Shown: positions 24,304-33,074 of the stretch, in pieces
Position numbering within the stretch: the first letter of the stretch is position 1
Layout: every line of letters begins with the position of its first letter
The notes under the pieces: generated by a model
Told to the model about the DNA's origin: nothing
Seen by the model: the letters and a program-made list of their open reading frames with translations, nothing else
Database searches by the model: none
NCBI RefSeq assembly: GCF_020982545.1
Contig: NZ_JAJKLK010000019.1
Span: forward strand, 1,054,001 to 1,118,000
Source: Streptomyces sp. MNU76
Lineage (GTDB): Bacteria; Actinomycetota; Actinomycetes; Streptomycetales; Streptomycetaceae
Direction: 5' to 3'
Length of the DNA: 64,000 nucleotides
Translations under genes and position numbers: made by a program

Positions 24304-25890
24304 TCATTGTCGGGCATCGGCCTTGGACGTGGCCAGGTCAGGGCCGGTGTCCCGCGCGTTCCCGGCGCCCCGCCCCGTCGGCGCGCTCGGCAGGAAGGCC
24401 GCCGCCAGCAGCGTCGCGACCAGTGCCGCGCCACCGCACACCAGCAGGACCACGCCCATGCCATGGACGTACGAACTGTTCGCGGACGTCAGGAGATCGG
24501 CCGCGCCCGCGCGTTCGGCGACCAGGTGGGCCGCGACCAACGAGTCCCCGGCGGTGTCGGCCGCCGACCCGGGCAGGCCGGTGACGTCGAGGCGGTCCCG
24601 GTAGACGCCCGCGAGTAGACTGCCGAGCAGCGCGATGCCGATCGCGCCGCCCACCTGGCGCAGCGTCATCAGCAGCCCGGAACCGCTGCCGGCCCGGTCC
24701 GTGGGCAGGGTGCCCAGCGCCCCGGACATCGCGGGCACCATCGCCACCCCGAACCCGGCACCGGCCAGCGACAGCCACAGCGCCGTGAAGCCGTAACCGG
24801 AGTCGACCGCCGTACGGCTGCCGAGGAACGCGGCGAACGACAGCACCGCCAGCCCCGCGCTCACCACGGCCCGGGACCCGAAGCGTTCGACGACCGGCTG
24901 CGCCGCCCGCGCGCCGACCAGCAGACCGCCCATCAGCGGCAGCAGCCGTACCCCGGTGCCCAGGGCGTCGTGGCCGAGGACGGCCTGGAGGTACGGCGGC
25001 AGGACGAACAGCAGGCCGGACAGGACGAACATGACGAGGGTCGCGGCGAGCGTGTTGAAGAGGAAGCCGCGGTGCGCCAGCAGCCCCATGTCGAGCAGGG
25101 GGCGCGCGGAACGCCGTTCGCGGAGCACCAGCGCGGCGATCAGTACGACGGCCGCCGCGAACATGCCCAGGACGAGCGGGTCGCCCCAGCCCCGGGTCGG
25201 CGCCTCGATGATCGCGTAGATGAGGGAGCCGAGGCCGGTCGCGGTGAGCGCGGTGGAGACGGCGTCGACCCTGGGGGAGGCGGGGTCCCGGGTCTCCGGC
25301 AGGAGGAAGACGCAGGCGGCGATGCCGAGGGCGGCCATGGGGAGGTTGATGAGGAACACCGAGCCCCACCAGAAGTGGTCGAGGAGCCAGCCGCCGATGA
25401 TCGGGCCGAGCGGCAGCCCCAGCACGGAGCCCGCCGAGACGATGCCGACCGCCTTGGTGCGCTCGTCGGGCGTGAAGAGCGAGGGCAGTACCGAGAGGGC
25501 GAGCGGGGTGATCAGTGCCGCGCCGATCCCCATGACGGTGCGGGCGGCGACGACCGCGTCCACGTCCTGGGCCAGCGCGCCGACCAGCGATCCCGCGAGG
25601 AAGATCCCGAGCCCGACGATCAGCATCCGCCGCCTGCCGAAGCGGTCGCCGAGCAGACCCGCCGGGAGCATCAGGGCCGCGAACACGACGATGTACGCGT
25701 CCGCCATCCACTGTTGCTGCCCGGTGGTCGCGCCCAGTTCCCCGGCCATGGTCGGCAGCGCCACGTTCAGGATCGTCATGTCGAAGCCGAGCGTCAGCAT
25801 GCTCGCGACGAGGGCGCCGAGGGCCCACCAGCGGCGGGGGTCGGGCCGGGCCCCCGAGGGTGCAGCGACAGGTTCAGTGACAGTCTCCAT
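24304..25890 (-). CDS. MFS drug-efflux transporter, DHA2 (EmrB/QacA) type, 14 helices
   Basis: A 528-residue proton antiporter-type exporter with about 14 predicted membrane helices. Motifs include DMTILNVALPTMAGELG in helix 1 (the D1 motif of 14-helix exporters), LLGDRFGRRRML (motif A between helices 2 and 3) and a motif C-like GLPLGPIIGGWLLD in helix 5. It should export hydrophobic drugs or dyes from the membrane; the substrate is unknown. The ATG at 25890 lies four bases from a perfect operator palindrome and lacks a clear ribosome binding site, so the transcript may be leaderless or nearly so. It is co-transcribed with the downstream TetR gene. Confidence 0.92.
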   Translation of the reverse strand: METVTEPVAAPSGARPDPRRWWALGALVASMLTLGFDMTILNVALPTMAGELGATTGQQQWMADAYIVVFAALMLPAGLLGDRFGRRRMLIVGLGIFLAGSLVGALAQDVDAVVAARTVMGIGAALITPLALSVLPSLFTPDERTKAVGIVSAGSVLGLPLGPIIGGWLLDHFWWGSVFLINLPMAALGIAACVFLLPETRDPASPRVDAVSTALTATGLGSLIYAIIEAPTRGWGDPLVLGMFAAAVVLIAALVLRERRSARPLLDMGLLAHRGFLFNTLAATLVMFVLSGLLFVLPPYLQAVLGHDALGTGVRLLPLMGGLLVGARAAQPVVERFGSRAVVSAGLAVLSFAAFLGSRTAVDSGYGFTALWLSLAGAGFGVAMVPAMSGALGTLPTDRAGSGSGLLMTLRQVGGAIGIALLGSLLAGVYRDRLDVTGLPGSAADTAGDSLVAAHLVAERAGAADLLTSANSSYVHGMGVVLLVCGGAALVATLLAAAFLPSAPTGRGAGNARDTGPDLATSKADARQ

Positions 25891-25893
25891 GAG

Positions 25894-25910
25894 TTGAGAG
25901 TAACTCTCAA
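25894..25910. promoter_or_regulatory. Palindromic operator upstream of the MFS exporter
   Basis: TTGAGAG-TAA-CTCTCAA is a perfect 7-bp inverted repeat with a 3-bp spacer, ending four bases from the exporter start codon. The position and size are typical for TetR-family binding. The regulator encoded in the same operon is the obvious candidate, by inference. Confidence 0.75.
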
Positions 25911-25964
25911 AAGATGGTTGATGTCAATTGATTGGCGGCCCGGTTCCGTGTGCGGACACACGAA

Positions 25965-25994
25965 AGTGGCCGCGGCTTGGTAGCCACGGCCACT
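25965..25994. terminator. Hairpin downstream of hemolysin III gene
   Basis: AGTGGCCGCGGC / GCCACGGCCACT forms a 12-bp stem with one mismatch and a 6-nt loop, 31 bp past the stop of the minus-strand hemolysin III gene. Confidence 0.65.
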
Positions 25995-26025
25995 GAAGAG
26001 GGCTGCGTCCGGTCGTCCCGGAGGG

Positions 26026-26793
26026 TTACCCGTGCTGGTACGCCACCAGGGAGATCCCCACGTAGTGCGTGATGAACGCCGCCAGCGTCAAGGAGTGGAA
26101 GACCTCGTGGAAGCCGAACCAGCGCGGTGACGGGTCCGGGCGCTTGAGGCCGTAGATGACGCCACCGATGCTGTAGAGAACACCGCCGACGATCACCAGG
26201 ACGAGGACGGCGATGCCGCCGGTGCGCATGAAGTCGGGCAGGAAGAAGACGGCCGCCCAGCCCATCGCGATGTAGCACGGGGTGTAGAGCCAGCGCGGGG
26301 CGCCCACCCAGAAGACCCGGAAGATGATGCCGGCGAGCGCCGCCGCCCAGATGCCCCACAGCAGCCACTGCCCCTTGGCGCCGGGCAGGAGCAGCATCGT
26401 CAGTGGGGTGTAGGTGCCCGCGATGATCAGGAAGATATTGGCGTGATCCAGCCTGCGCAGGATGCCGTCCATGCGCGGGCTCCAGTTGCCCCGGTGGTAC
26501 AGCGCGCTCACGCCGAACAGCAGGCACGCTGTGAAGGTGAAGATCCCGCAGGCGATGCGTCCGCGTGTGGAACCCGCGAGCGCGGTGAGCACCAGGCCGG
26601 CGACGAGCGCGGCCGGGAACATGCCGAGATGGAGCCAGCCCCGGAGTCTGGGCTTGATCTCATCGCTGATCTGTTGGATCTCGTCGGTGATCGTGTGGGC
26701 GATCTGCTGCGGCAGGGATCGCGCGTCGGGATCGCGGCTGTCGGCCGGCGTCTCCGGGTGCGCATCGGGGACGGACGCTGTCATGTTCTGCAT
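26026..26793 (-). CDS. Hemolysin III / PAQR-family membrane protein
   Basis: A 255-residue protein with a soluble N-terminal about 45 residues and seven transmembrane helices. Family signatures are SALYHRGNWSPR (helix 2), LRRLDHANIFLIIAGTYTP (helix 3) and GFHEVFHSLTLAAFITHYV (last helix). The conserved Ser, His and Asp of these motifs form the metal site of PAQR-type hydrolases. Bacterial members were first described as hemolysins, but their physiological role is probably in membrane lipid homeostasis. ATG 26793 has GTAGGT upstream; ATG 26784 is possible. It is divergent from the PEP carboxykinase gene. Confidence 0.9.
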   Translation of the reverse strand: MQNMTASVPDAHPETPADSRDPDARSLPQQIAHTITDEIQQISDEIKPRLRGWLHLGMFPAALVAGLVLTALAGSTRGRIACGIFTFTACLLFGVSALYHRGNWSPRMDGILRRLDHANIFLIIAGTYTPLTMLLLPGAKGQWLLWGIWAAALAGIIFRVFWVGAPRWLYTPCYIAMGWAAVFFLPDFMRTGGIAVLVLVIVGGVLYSIGGVIYGLKRPDPSPRWFGFHEVFHSLTLAAFITHYVGISLVAYQHG

Positions 26794-27133
26794 CGTACCT
26801 ACGGAGCCGTAACTTACGGGAGTGTGCGGGCTGTTCGTGCCTCCACAAGTGGTCATCGTCTCACGTGGAGGGCTCGCGGGGGACATTCGGCCGCACGAGC
26901 GGACACGCCTGGTGAAGCGGTGGTGACGCAGGGAAACCTCCTGGGTGAAATCGGGCGAGTGGTGATGGTCACGATGCTCATGTGTACGTCCCTCTGGACA
27001 GATGGGCGCTCCCGTCGGATGATCAAATGAGTGTGGTCGGCACCGGATGAGCGCCCAAAGATCCAACCGTGAAGCATCCGGGTCGCAGCCCCCACGGGGC
27101 CTCCAACAAAAAATCCCTCATTTAGGAGCAATC
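26794..27133. other. 340-bp divergent promoter region (hemolysin III / PEP carboxykinase)
   Basis: No coding-like frame was found on either strand. This should hold the promoters of both divergent genes, but no confident -35/-10 pair was picked. The last 30 bases before the carboxykinase start are unusually A/T-rich (a run of six A and CATTTAGGAG), the latter including the ribosome binding site. Confidence 0.5.
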
Positions 27134-28960
27134 GTGGCGCGCGACATCGCGGCTCCCCCTTCAACCGTCCCGACCACCCACCGAGAACTCGTCGAGTGGG
27201 TGAACGAGATCGCCGAACTGACCGAGCCGGACAACGTGGTCTGGTGCGACGGATCCGAGGCCGAGTACGAGCGCCTGTGCGGGGAGCTCGTCGAGAAGGG
27301 CACCTTCCGGAAACTCGACCCGATCAAGCGCCCGAACTCCTACTACGCCGCGTCCGACCCGACCGATGTCGCCCGGGTCGAGGACCGCACGTTCATCTGC
27401 TCGGAGAAGGAGGAGGACGCGGGTCCGACCAACCACTGGAAGGCCCCCGCCGAGATGCGGGAGATCTTCCAGGGCGAGAAGGGCCTGTTCCGGGGCTCGA
27501 TGCGCGGCCGGACCATGTACGTCGTCCCGTTCTGCATGGGCCCCCTCGGCTCGCCGCTCTCCGCCATCGGCGTCGAGATCACCGACTCCGCGTACGTCGC
27601 CGTCTCCATGCGCACGATGACCCGTATGGGACAGCCCGTGCTGGACGAGCTCGGCTCCGAGGGCTTCTTCGTGAAGGCCGTGCACACCCTCGGTGCGCCG
27701 CTCGCGGAGGGCGAGGCGGACGTCCCGTGGCCGTGCAACTCCACCAAGTACATCTCCCACTTCCCCGAGAGCCGTGAGATCTGGTCGTACGGCTCCGGGT
27801 ACGGCGGCAACGCGCTGCTCGGCAAGAAGTGCTACGCCCTGCGCATCGCCTCGGTGATGGCACGCGACGAGGGCTGGCTCGCCGAGCACATGCTGATCCT
27901 CAAGCTGACCCCGCCGCAGGGTGAGTCCAAGTACGTGGCGGCGGCCTTCCCGTCGGCCTGCGGCAAGACGAACCTCGCGATGCTGGAGCCGACGATCTCC
28001 GGCTGGACCGTCGAGACGATCGGCGACGACATCGCGTGGATGCGCTTCGGCGAGGACGGGCAGCTCTACGCCATCAACCCCGAGGCCGGGTTCTTCGGTG
28101 TCGCGCCCGGAACCGGTGAGCACACCAACGCCAACGCGATGAAGACCCTCTGGGGCAACTCGGTCTTCACCAACGTGGCGCTCACGGACGACGGCGACGT
28201 GTGGTGGGAGGGGATGACGGAGGAGACTCCCGCGCACCTGACCGACTGGAAGGGCAACGACTGGACGCCGGACAGCGAGACGCCGGCCGCCCACCCGAAC
28301 GCCCGCTTCACGGTGCCGGCCGCGCAGTGCCCGATCATCGCGCCGGAGTGGGAGAACCCCAAGGGCGTGCCGATCTCGGCGATCCTGTTCGGCGGCCGCC
28401 GGGCCACGGCCGTGCCGCTGGTGACCGAGTCCTTCGACTGGAACCACGGGGTGTTCCTCGGCGCGAACGTGGCGTCCGAGAAGACCGCGGCGGCCGAGGG
28501 CAAGGTCGGCGAACTGCGCCGCGACCCCTTCGCGATGCTGCCCTTCTGCGGCTACAACATGGGCGACTACATGGGCCACTGGGTCGATGTCGCCAAGGAC
28601 AAGGACCAGTCCAAGCTGCCGAAGATCTACTACGTCAACTGGTTCCGCAAGAACGACGCGGGCAAGTTCGTGTGGCCCGGCTTCGGTGAGAACAGCCGGG
28701 TCCTGAAGTGGATCGTGGACCGGCTGGACGGCAAGGCGGAGGGGGTGGAGACACCGATCGGCATCCTGCCGGCACCGGGTGCGCTCGACACGGAGGGGCT
28801 GGACCTCTCCTCGTCCGACCTGGACTTCCTGCTGACCGTCGACAAGGAGGTGTGGCGGGAGGAGGCCGCGCTCGTGCCCGAGCACCTCAACACCTTCGGT
28901 GAGCACACGCCGAAGGAGCTGTGGGACGAGTACCGGGCGCTGGTGAGCCGTCTGGGCTGA
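27134..28960 (+). CDS. pckG: Phosphoenolpyruvate carboxykinase (GTP)
   Basis: A 608-residue GTP-dependent PEPCK, a typical length. It interconverts oxaloacetate and PEP at the start of gluconeogenesis in the cytoplasm. Diagnostic segments are NSTKYISHFPESREIWSYGS (substrate binding, metal His), the P-loop FPSACGKTNLAML with the reactive cysteine of GTP-type enzymes, and TIGDDIAWMRF (metal Asp). The guanine-binding region follows near NWFRKNDAGKFVWPGF. The start is GTG 27134 with AGGAG five bases upstream; the open frame upstream is intergenic. It is a single-gene unit followed by a long-loop hairpin. Confidence 0.96.
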   Translation: MARDIAAPPSTVPTTHRELVEWVNEIAELTEPDNVVWCDGSEAEYERLCGELVEKGTFRKLDPIKRPNSYYAASDPTDVARVEDRTFICSEKEEDAGPTNHWKAPAEMREIFQGEKGLFRGSMRGRTMYVVPFCMGPLGSPLSAIGVEITDSAYVAVSMRTMTRMGQPVLDELGSEGFFVKAVHTLGAPLAEGEADVPWPCNSTKYISHFPESREIWSYGSGYGGNALLGKKCYALRIASVMARDEGWLAEHMLILKLTPPQGESKYVAAAFPSACGKTNLAMLEPTISGWTVETIGDDIAWMRFGEDGQLYAINPEAGFFGVAPGTGEHTNANAMKTLWGNSVFTNVALTDDGDVWWEGMTEETPAHLTDWKGNDWTPDSETPAAHPNARFTVPAAQCPIIAPEWENPKGVPISAILFGGRRATAVPLVTESFDWNHGVFLGANVASEKTAAAEGKVGELRRDPFAMLPFCGYNMGDYMGHWVDVAKDKDQSKLPKIYYVNWFRKNDAGKFVWPGFGENSRVLKWIVDRLDGKAEGVETPIGILPAPGALDTEGLDLSSSDLDFLLTVDKEVWREEAALVPEHLNTFGEHTPKELWDEYRALVSRLG

Positions 28961-28972
28961 CGCCCCCTTTTC

Positions 28973-29032
28973 TCCGCGACCGGCCGGATATGGGTTGCCC
29001 TGACCAGCGACGTCTCCTCGGCCGGTCGCGGA
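28973..29032. terminator. Long-loop hairpin after PEP carboxykinase
   Basis: A perfect 14-bp inverted repeat (TCCGCGACCGGCCG at 28973-28986 and its complement at 29019-29032) starts 12 bp after the stop, with a 32-nt loop. It is a likely terminator, though the loop is long. Confidence 0.6.
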
Positions 29033-29077
29033 TTCTTTGTGCGCGGGAGTTCGGGTTTCGTTGGCGGGCGCGGCTCC

Positions 29078-29199
29078 GGTGGGGGCTGGTCGCGCAGTTC
29101 CCCGCGCCCCTAAAAGCTCCGGGCCCTGCGGGCCTGGAAAAGCTGGGGCGCAGCCCCGCTTTTCCAGGGGCGCGGGGAACTGCGCGCTCAGCCCCCACC
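29078..29199. repeat. Dispersed intergenic inverted repeat, copy 3 (complete two-armed copy)
   Basis: Two arms of about 35 bp (CGGTGGGGGCTG, then GCGCAGTTCCCCGCGCCCCT at 29092-29111, and its complement at 29166-29185) enclose a second hairpin, GGAAAAGC-T-GGGGC / GCCCCGCTTTTCC. A third hairpin, AAGGGGCGCAGCCCCTT, follows at 29220-29236. This is the most complete copy of the family. The 28961-29342 gap holds nothing else recognised. Confidence 0.8.
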
Positions 29200-29342
29200 G
29201 GGCGGACGTGTGGGGGTCCAAGGGGCGCAGCCCCTTAGGGATAGGACGGGTAGGGGCGGAGGGGGCGAAAAGGGCTGCCGCGCACCGGATTTCGCGGGAC
29301 ACTCGGGACATCCGCACCGAACCCCGAAATGAGGTGACCGGG

Positions 29343-30332
29343 GTGCGCACACCCGTAAGTGACCCCATGAAGATCGGCCCGTACAAGATAGTCGGCCGCC
29401 TCGGCTCCGGCGGCATGGGCTGGGTCTACCTGGGCCGCTCACCCGCCGGCCGCGAGGTCGCCGTCAAGGTCGCCCGCCCCGAACTCGCCGCCGAACCCGA
29501 GTTCCGTGAACGCTTCGCCCGCGAGGTCGCCGCCGCTCGCGTGGTCAGCGGCGCCTACACCGCCGCCGTCGTCGACGCCGACCCCACCGCCGAACTCCCC
29601 TGGCTGGCCACGCTGTACGTCCCCGGTCCCTCCCTCGCGGAAGCGGTCCGTGCCGACGGCCCCCTCCCCGAGGCCCAGGTCCGCCCCCTCGGCGCCGGTC
29701 TCGTCGAGGCGTTGCAGGCCATCCACGCCGCCCATGTGATCCACCGCGACCTCAAGCCGGCGAACGTCCTGCTCGCCCAGGACGGCCCCCGCGTCATCGA
29801 CTTCGGCATCTCCCGTGTGGACGGGGCCCCCGGCCTCACCCGTGTCGGCGTCGTCGTCGGCACCCCGCCGTTCATGTCGCCCGAGCAGATCCGCGGCGAC
29901 CGCGTCGGCCCGCCGAGCGACGTGTTCTCCCTGGGCGGCGTCCTGGTCTACGCGCTCACCGGCCGACCGCCGCACGGCGGCGGAGAGGCGGTGCGCGTGG
30001 AGGTCGTACGAGGGGAGCCACGGCTCGACGGCGTACCGCCCGCGCTGCGGCCGCTCATCGCCCGCTGTCTGGCCAAGCGGCCCGAGGAGCGGCCCCGACT
30101 CGCCGAGATCCTGGCCGAGTTGGTGGAGGAGGAGACCCGCGTCGAGGCATGGCCGCCGCCGCAGGTGGCCCGGACCATCGAGGTGCGGTACGAGGAGCTG
30201 AGAGAGCGTCATCTGCGCCGTACGACGAGCGAGTCCGTCCCCTCCTGTCTGATGCTGCACGCGCAGGCGCTGCTCGACGCCGGGCTGACCGATGCCATGG
30301 TCGCGGGGGCGGTGGTCCGTGACGGTTCCTGA
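29343..30332 (+). CDS. Serine/threonine protein kinase (soluble, Hanks type)
   Basis: A 329-residue kinase. The catalytic domain spans about residues 13-275: glycine loop LGSGGMGWVYLG, Lys42 in VAVKVARPEL, catalytic loop HRDLKPANV (Asp136), DFGIS (153-157) and the SPEQ activation segment. The C-terminal about 50 residues carry a helical extension. No transmembrane segment or sensor domain is present, unlike PknB-type kinases. GAGGTGA four bases before GTG 29343 sets the start. It overlaps the next gene by 14 nt, so the two are probably co-expressed. The target is unknown; a TerY-P signalling triad lies just downstream. Confidence 0.92.
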   Translation: MRTPVSDPMKIGPYKIVGRLGSGGMGWVYLGRSPAGREVAVKVARPELAAEPEFRERFAREVAAARVVSGAYTAAVVDADPTAELPWLATLYVPGPSLAEAVRADGPLPEAQVRPLGAGLVEALQAIHAAHVIHRDLKPANVLLAQDGPRVIDFGISRVDGAPGLTRVGVVVGTPPFMSPEQIRGDRVGPPSDVFSLGGVLVYALTGRPPHGGGEAVRVEVVRGEPRLDGVPPALRPLIARCLAKRPEERPRLAEILAELVEEETRVEAWPPPQVARTIEVRYEELRERHLRRTTSESVPSCLMLHAQALLDAGLTDAMVAGAVVRDGS

Positions 30333-30864
30333 CTCCTACCCGGGCCGCGAGTCCCACCCGGGGCGTGACTCCTTCTCCGGCCGTGACTCCTTCCCGGGCC
30401 GCGACGGCCGTGACTCGTACCCGGGGCGCAACGCCGAGATATACGACCTCGGTACGCACTGGCGGCAGTTGGTGCAGAACTGGGTGGCGCGGCGGAATTA
30501 CCTCACGGTCCATGACGCCGTCTCCGTCTCCCTGCAATTCGATCTCCATGAGGCGGGGCGGACGGTCACGCTGCGATTCATGACCACCAAGAGGCTTCTC
30601 GTGGCCTTCGCGACGGACGGGAATTTCCTTCGACAGGACCAACTCGCCATTGCCGCGGCCGCGTCGAACGCGTGGAATACCGAACAGCTGAACCCCATGC
30701 TTTCCGTGTGGGACGTCCGTGGACCCCGCCCCTGTCTCGCCGGAGTCTGCGATCTGCCGTTGACATGCCGGATCACCCCGGCGGATTTTGACGCTCTGGC
30801 CAATGACTGGGTGGAGCGGGCGCGGCAGATGTTCAGTCGTTGCCACCAGGTGTTCAAGTTGTAG
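30319..30864 (+). CDS. YbjN-like (T3SS-chaperone-fold) domain protein with N-terminal PGRDS repeats
   Basis: A 181-residue protein. The first about 40 residues are a tandem low-complexity region (YPGRES, HPGRDS, FSGRDS, FPGRDG, YPGR). The rest (about 45-181) resembles YbjN/CesT-like alpha-beta domains: FDLHEAGRTVTLRFMTTKRLLVAF, then a helical stretch with AASNAWNTEQLNPML and ending WVERARQMFS. YbjN-like proteins are often adaptor or chaperone-like in actinomycetes. GTG 30319 was chosen and overlaps the kinase stop. Co-translation with the kinase suggests it is its partner or substrate; the Ser residues in the repeats could be phosphorylated. That last point is inference. Confidence 0.7.
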   Translation: MTVPDSYPGRESHPGRDSFSGRDSFPGRDGRDSYPGRNAEIYDLGTHWRQLVQNWVARRNYLTVHDAVSVSLQFDLHEAGRTVTLRFMTTKRLLVAFATDGNFLRQDQLAIAAAASNAWNTEQLNPMLSVWDVRGPRPCLAGVCDLPLTCRITPADFDALANDWVERARQMFSRCHQVFKL

Positions 30865-31023
30865 AAGTGAAAAGCATACTGATCGAACGTCGGCGTAACT
30901 CGCCGTAATTCCATCGGCGGAAATCGCCAAACCCTTCCGGCCACCCGGCTGCCTGCTCCACTATTGGATGGGCTTTTTCAGGGCCGCGGGGGCGTGCCTT
31001 TCAGGCCACGGGGGGTTGGGGCG

Positions 31024-32240
31024 ATGGGTGCGATCGGGCGTTTGTCGTTTCTCGGTGTGCTGGTGGGGCTGTTGGTCGCGTGGGTGCCAGGGGGCTCCGC
31101 CTCGGCCGCGAGATCGTGTCCGGCCGAAGGGTTCAAACAACGGCTGGTGTGCTGGATCGACCGCGCGGACGAGGGACCCGTGCTGATCACCCTTGAGGGG
31201 CCCTTGGAATACCAAGCCATGGGCGATGAGCAGCGCGAAGTGTCCCGACTGCTGAATGCCAAAGCCCACCCCTTGGTGGTGCGGGTACCGGAGGGTGTGC
31301 ATACGGGGCAGGGTGGTACGGCGTTGCTCCTCTTTGCCAAGGGCCTGCTCATTCACCCTGGCGCCAAGATCGACCGGCTGGAGAAGTCGACGCTGGAGGA
31401 TCTGAAGGCGAGCGGCTTCTGCGCAGGCACGGACAAGCTCTGCGGCAAGGTCGGCCCCGGCGAGGGGCCGGACCCGCTCAAGGGATCGGACCTGGCCGAC
31501 CACGCCGCCGATCCCGATGCCAACAGCTTCACCATCCATGACACCGACAACAACCCGAGCCCCAACACCTCGCCCTCGTCGGGCGGTCCCAGCCCAGGTG
31601 GCGCGGACGGCGAGACGGACGACCCGGCCGGCACCACCGACCCCGAAGCCTCCGAAGCCGGCTACAGCAACGCCACCTGGACCGCGTTCTGGATGGCGCT
31701 CCTGCTCGCCCTCCTGCTCCTCGCCTTCGTGATCGTGATCCGGCGGTCCAGGGGCCCCGTCGCCGTGGGGCACCGCGCGCCGTCTCCAGGGCGGGCCGGA
31801 CCCGGGCGCGCGGTCGGCGCGCTCTCGCGGGTCGGCCCCGCCCGGACCGCGCCGGCGCACGCGGCGCGCGGCGGGCGTGCCCGCGAGCGGCAGTGGCGGC
31901 GCGGGGGTGTGGGTGGCAACGGGGTGGCGACGACGCTGAGTGCGGGGACGAGCCCACCGCCCGGCTGCGGGTCGCGCCCGCGCCCCAGCACGGGCGGCAG
32001 GTCGGCCCCCGTCCGGCGCACGCCCGGACCGCGGTCGTACGCACCGAACTCCACCCGCAGGGCTATGTCGAGGTCGACCGGGTACTCCGCCGGGCCGTGT
32101 GGGCCGAGCCGGGGCGCCCGTCACCCGCGCCCGGCAGTCTCGTCGACGTCACCGACGCCCGGGAGCGGGACTCCGACGTCCTGTACGCCTTCCCGCCGAC
32201 CGCCGCCCGCCACGCGAAGGGCACCACCCCGCCCAGGTGA
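31024..32240 (+). pseudogene. Secreted/membrane protein of the TerY-P locus, frameshifted
   Basis: The first frame from ATG 31024 (GGGGGG-rich site upstream) encodes a signal peptide ending in SASA, an extracytoplasmic domain of about 170 residues with two Cys pairs, a Ser/Pro/Thr-rich linker, and a transmembrane helix near residues 220-240 followed by RRSRG. The conserved cytoplasmic C-terminus (DEPTARLRVAPAPQHGR ... TAVVRTELHPQGYVEVDRVL ... ending AARHAKGTTPPR) is in another frame, so one indel is needed between about 31760 and 31935. The restored product would be about 405 residues. It lies directly upstream of the vWA gene. Either a sequence error or true inactivation. Function unknown. 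Confidence 0.6.
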
Positions 32241-32311
32241 CCCCGACGGCACCAGGCCCACCAGCCGCACCGGAACCACCCAGCACCACCAGAAGCACAG
32301 GGGGATGAACC

Positions 32312-33073
32312 ATGCACAGCGAATACCCGCCCACCCTGCCGGCCGAATACGCCGACATCGAGTTCGAGAACAACGCCCAGCGCATGCCGCTCGTGCTCTG
32401 TCTCGACACGTCCAGCTCCATGGCGGGCCAGCCGATCCAGACGCTCAACAACGCGCTCGCGGAGTGGACCAGGGAACTCCACGACGACGTCAGCCTCAGC
32501 TACAGCGTGGAGGTCGCCGTCGTCACCTTCGGCGGACAGGGCGTCGGCGCCTGGCGCGGACCCCAGTTGCTCGACCCGCGTACCCGGACGAGCCCCTTCA
32601 TACCCGCGCACGCCTTCCAGGCACCGCAGCTCACGGCCGCCGGGGTCACCCTGATGACCGAGGCGCTGGAGCTGGCGATGCACATCGTCGCCGCCCGCAA
32701 GAGCGAGCTGCGAGCATCCGGACTGCAGTACTACCGGCCGCAGATCTGCCTCGTCACCGACGGTCTGCCCACCGACCCGACCGGCCATCTCACCGAATCC
32801 TGGCACCGCCTGGTGCCCGTCCTCGCCGAGGAGCAGCGCGCCCGCCGGTTCCGGCTGTACGCGATCGGCGTCGGCGGGATCACGGACATGGGGGAGTCGG
32901 TGCTCCGGGCGTTCGCACCCAAGTTCAACGCCCGGCTGCAGGGATTCCCCTTCCGCGAGCTGCTCCAGATGATGTCCGCCAGTGCCAACGCCGAGCAGAA
33001 GGGGGCGGGGGACGAGGTGTTCGAGAAGATCTTCAGCCAGTTCAAGACACAGCGCCCCGCCTGGGAGGCGTGA
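32312..33073 (+). CDS. TerY-like von Willebrand factor A domain protein
   Basis: A 253-residue soluble vWA protein. The MIDAS metal site is intact: DTSSS (Asp32, Ser34, Ser36) after PLVLCL, the Thr-containing loop around GVTLMTEALELA and VTDGLPTDP with the second Asp. TerY-type proteins recur with a PP2C phosphatase and a divergent protein kinase, as here, in a predicted signalling triad linked to tellurite/stress-response genes. It probably bridges the two enzymes or scaffolds a metal-dependent complex in the cytoplasm. Good ribosome binding site (AGGGGGA). The PP2C gene begins one base after its stop. Confidence 0.88.
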   Translation: MHSEYPPTLPAEYADIEFENNAQRMPLVLCLDTSSSMAGQPIQTLNNALAEWTRELHDDVSLSYSVEVAVVTFGGQGVGAWRGPQLLDPRTRTSPFIPAHAFQAPQLTAAGVTLMTEALELAMHIVAARKSELRASGLQYYRPQICLVTDGLPTDPTGHLTESWHRLVPVLAEEQRARRFRLYAIGVGGITDMGESVLRAFAPKFNARLQGFPFRELLQMMSASANAEQKGAGDEVFEKIFSQFKTQRPAWEA

Positions 33074-33074
33074 G

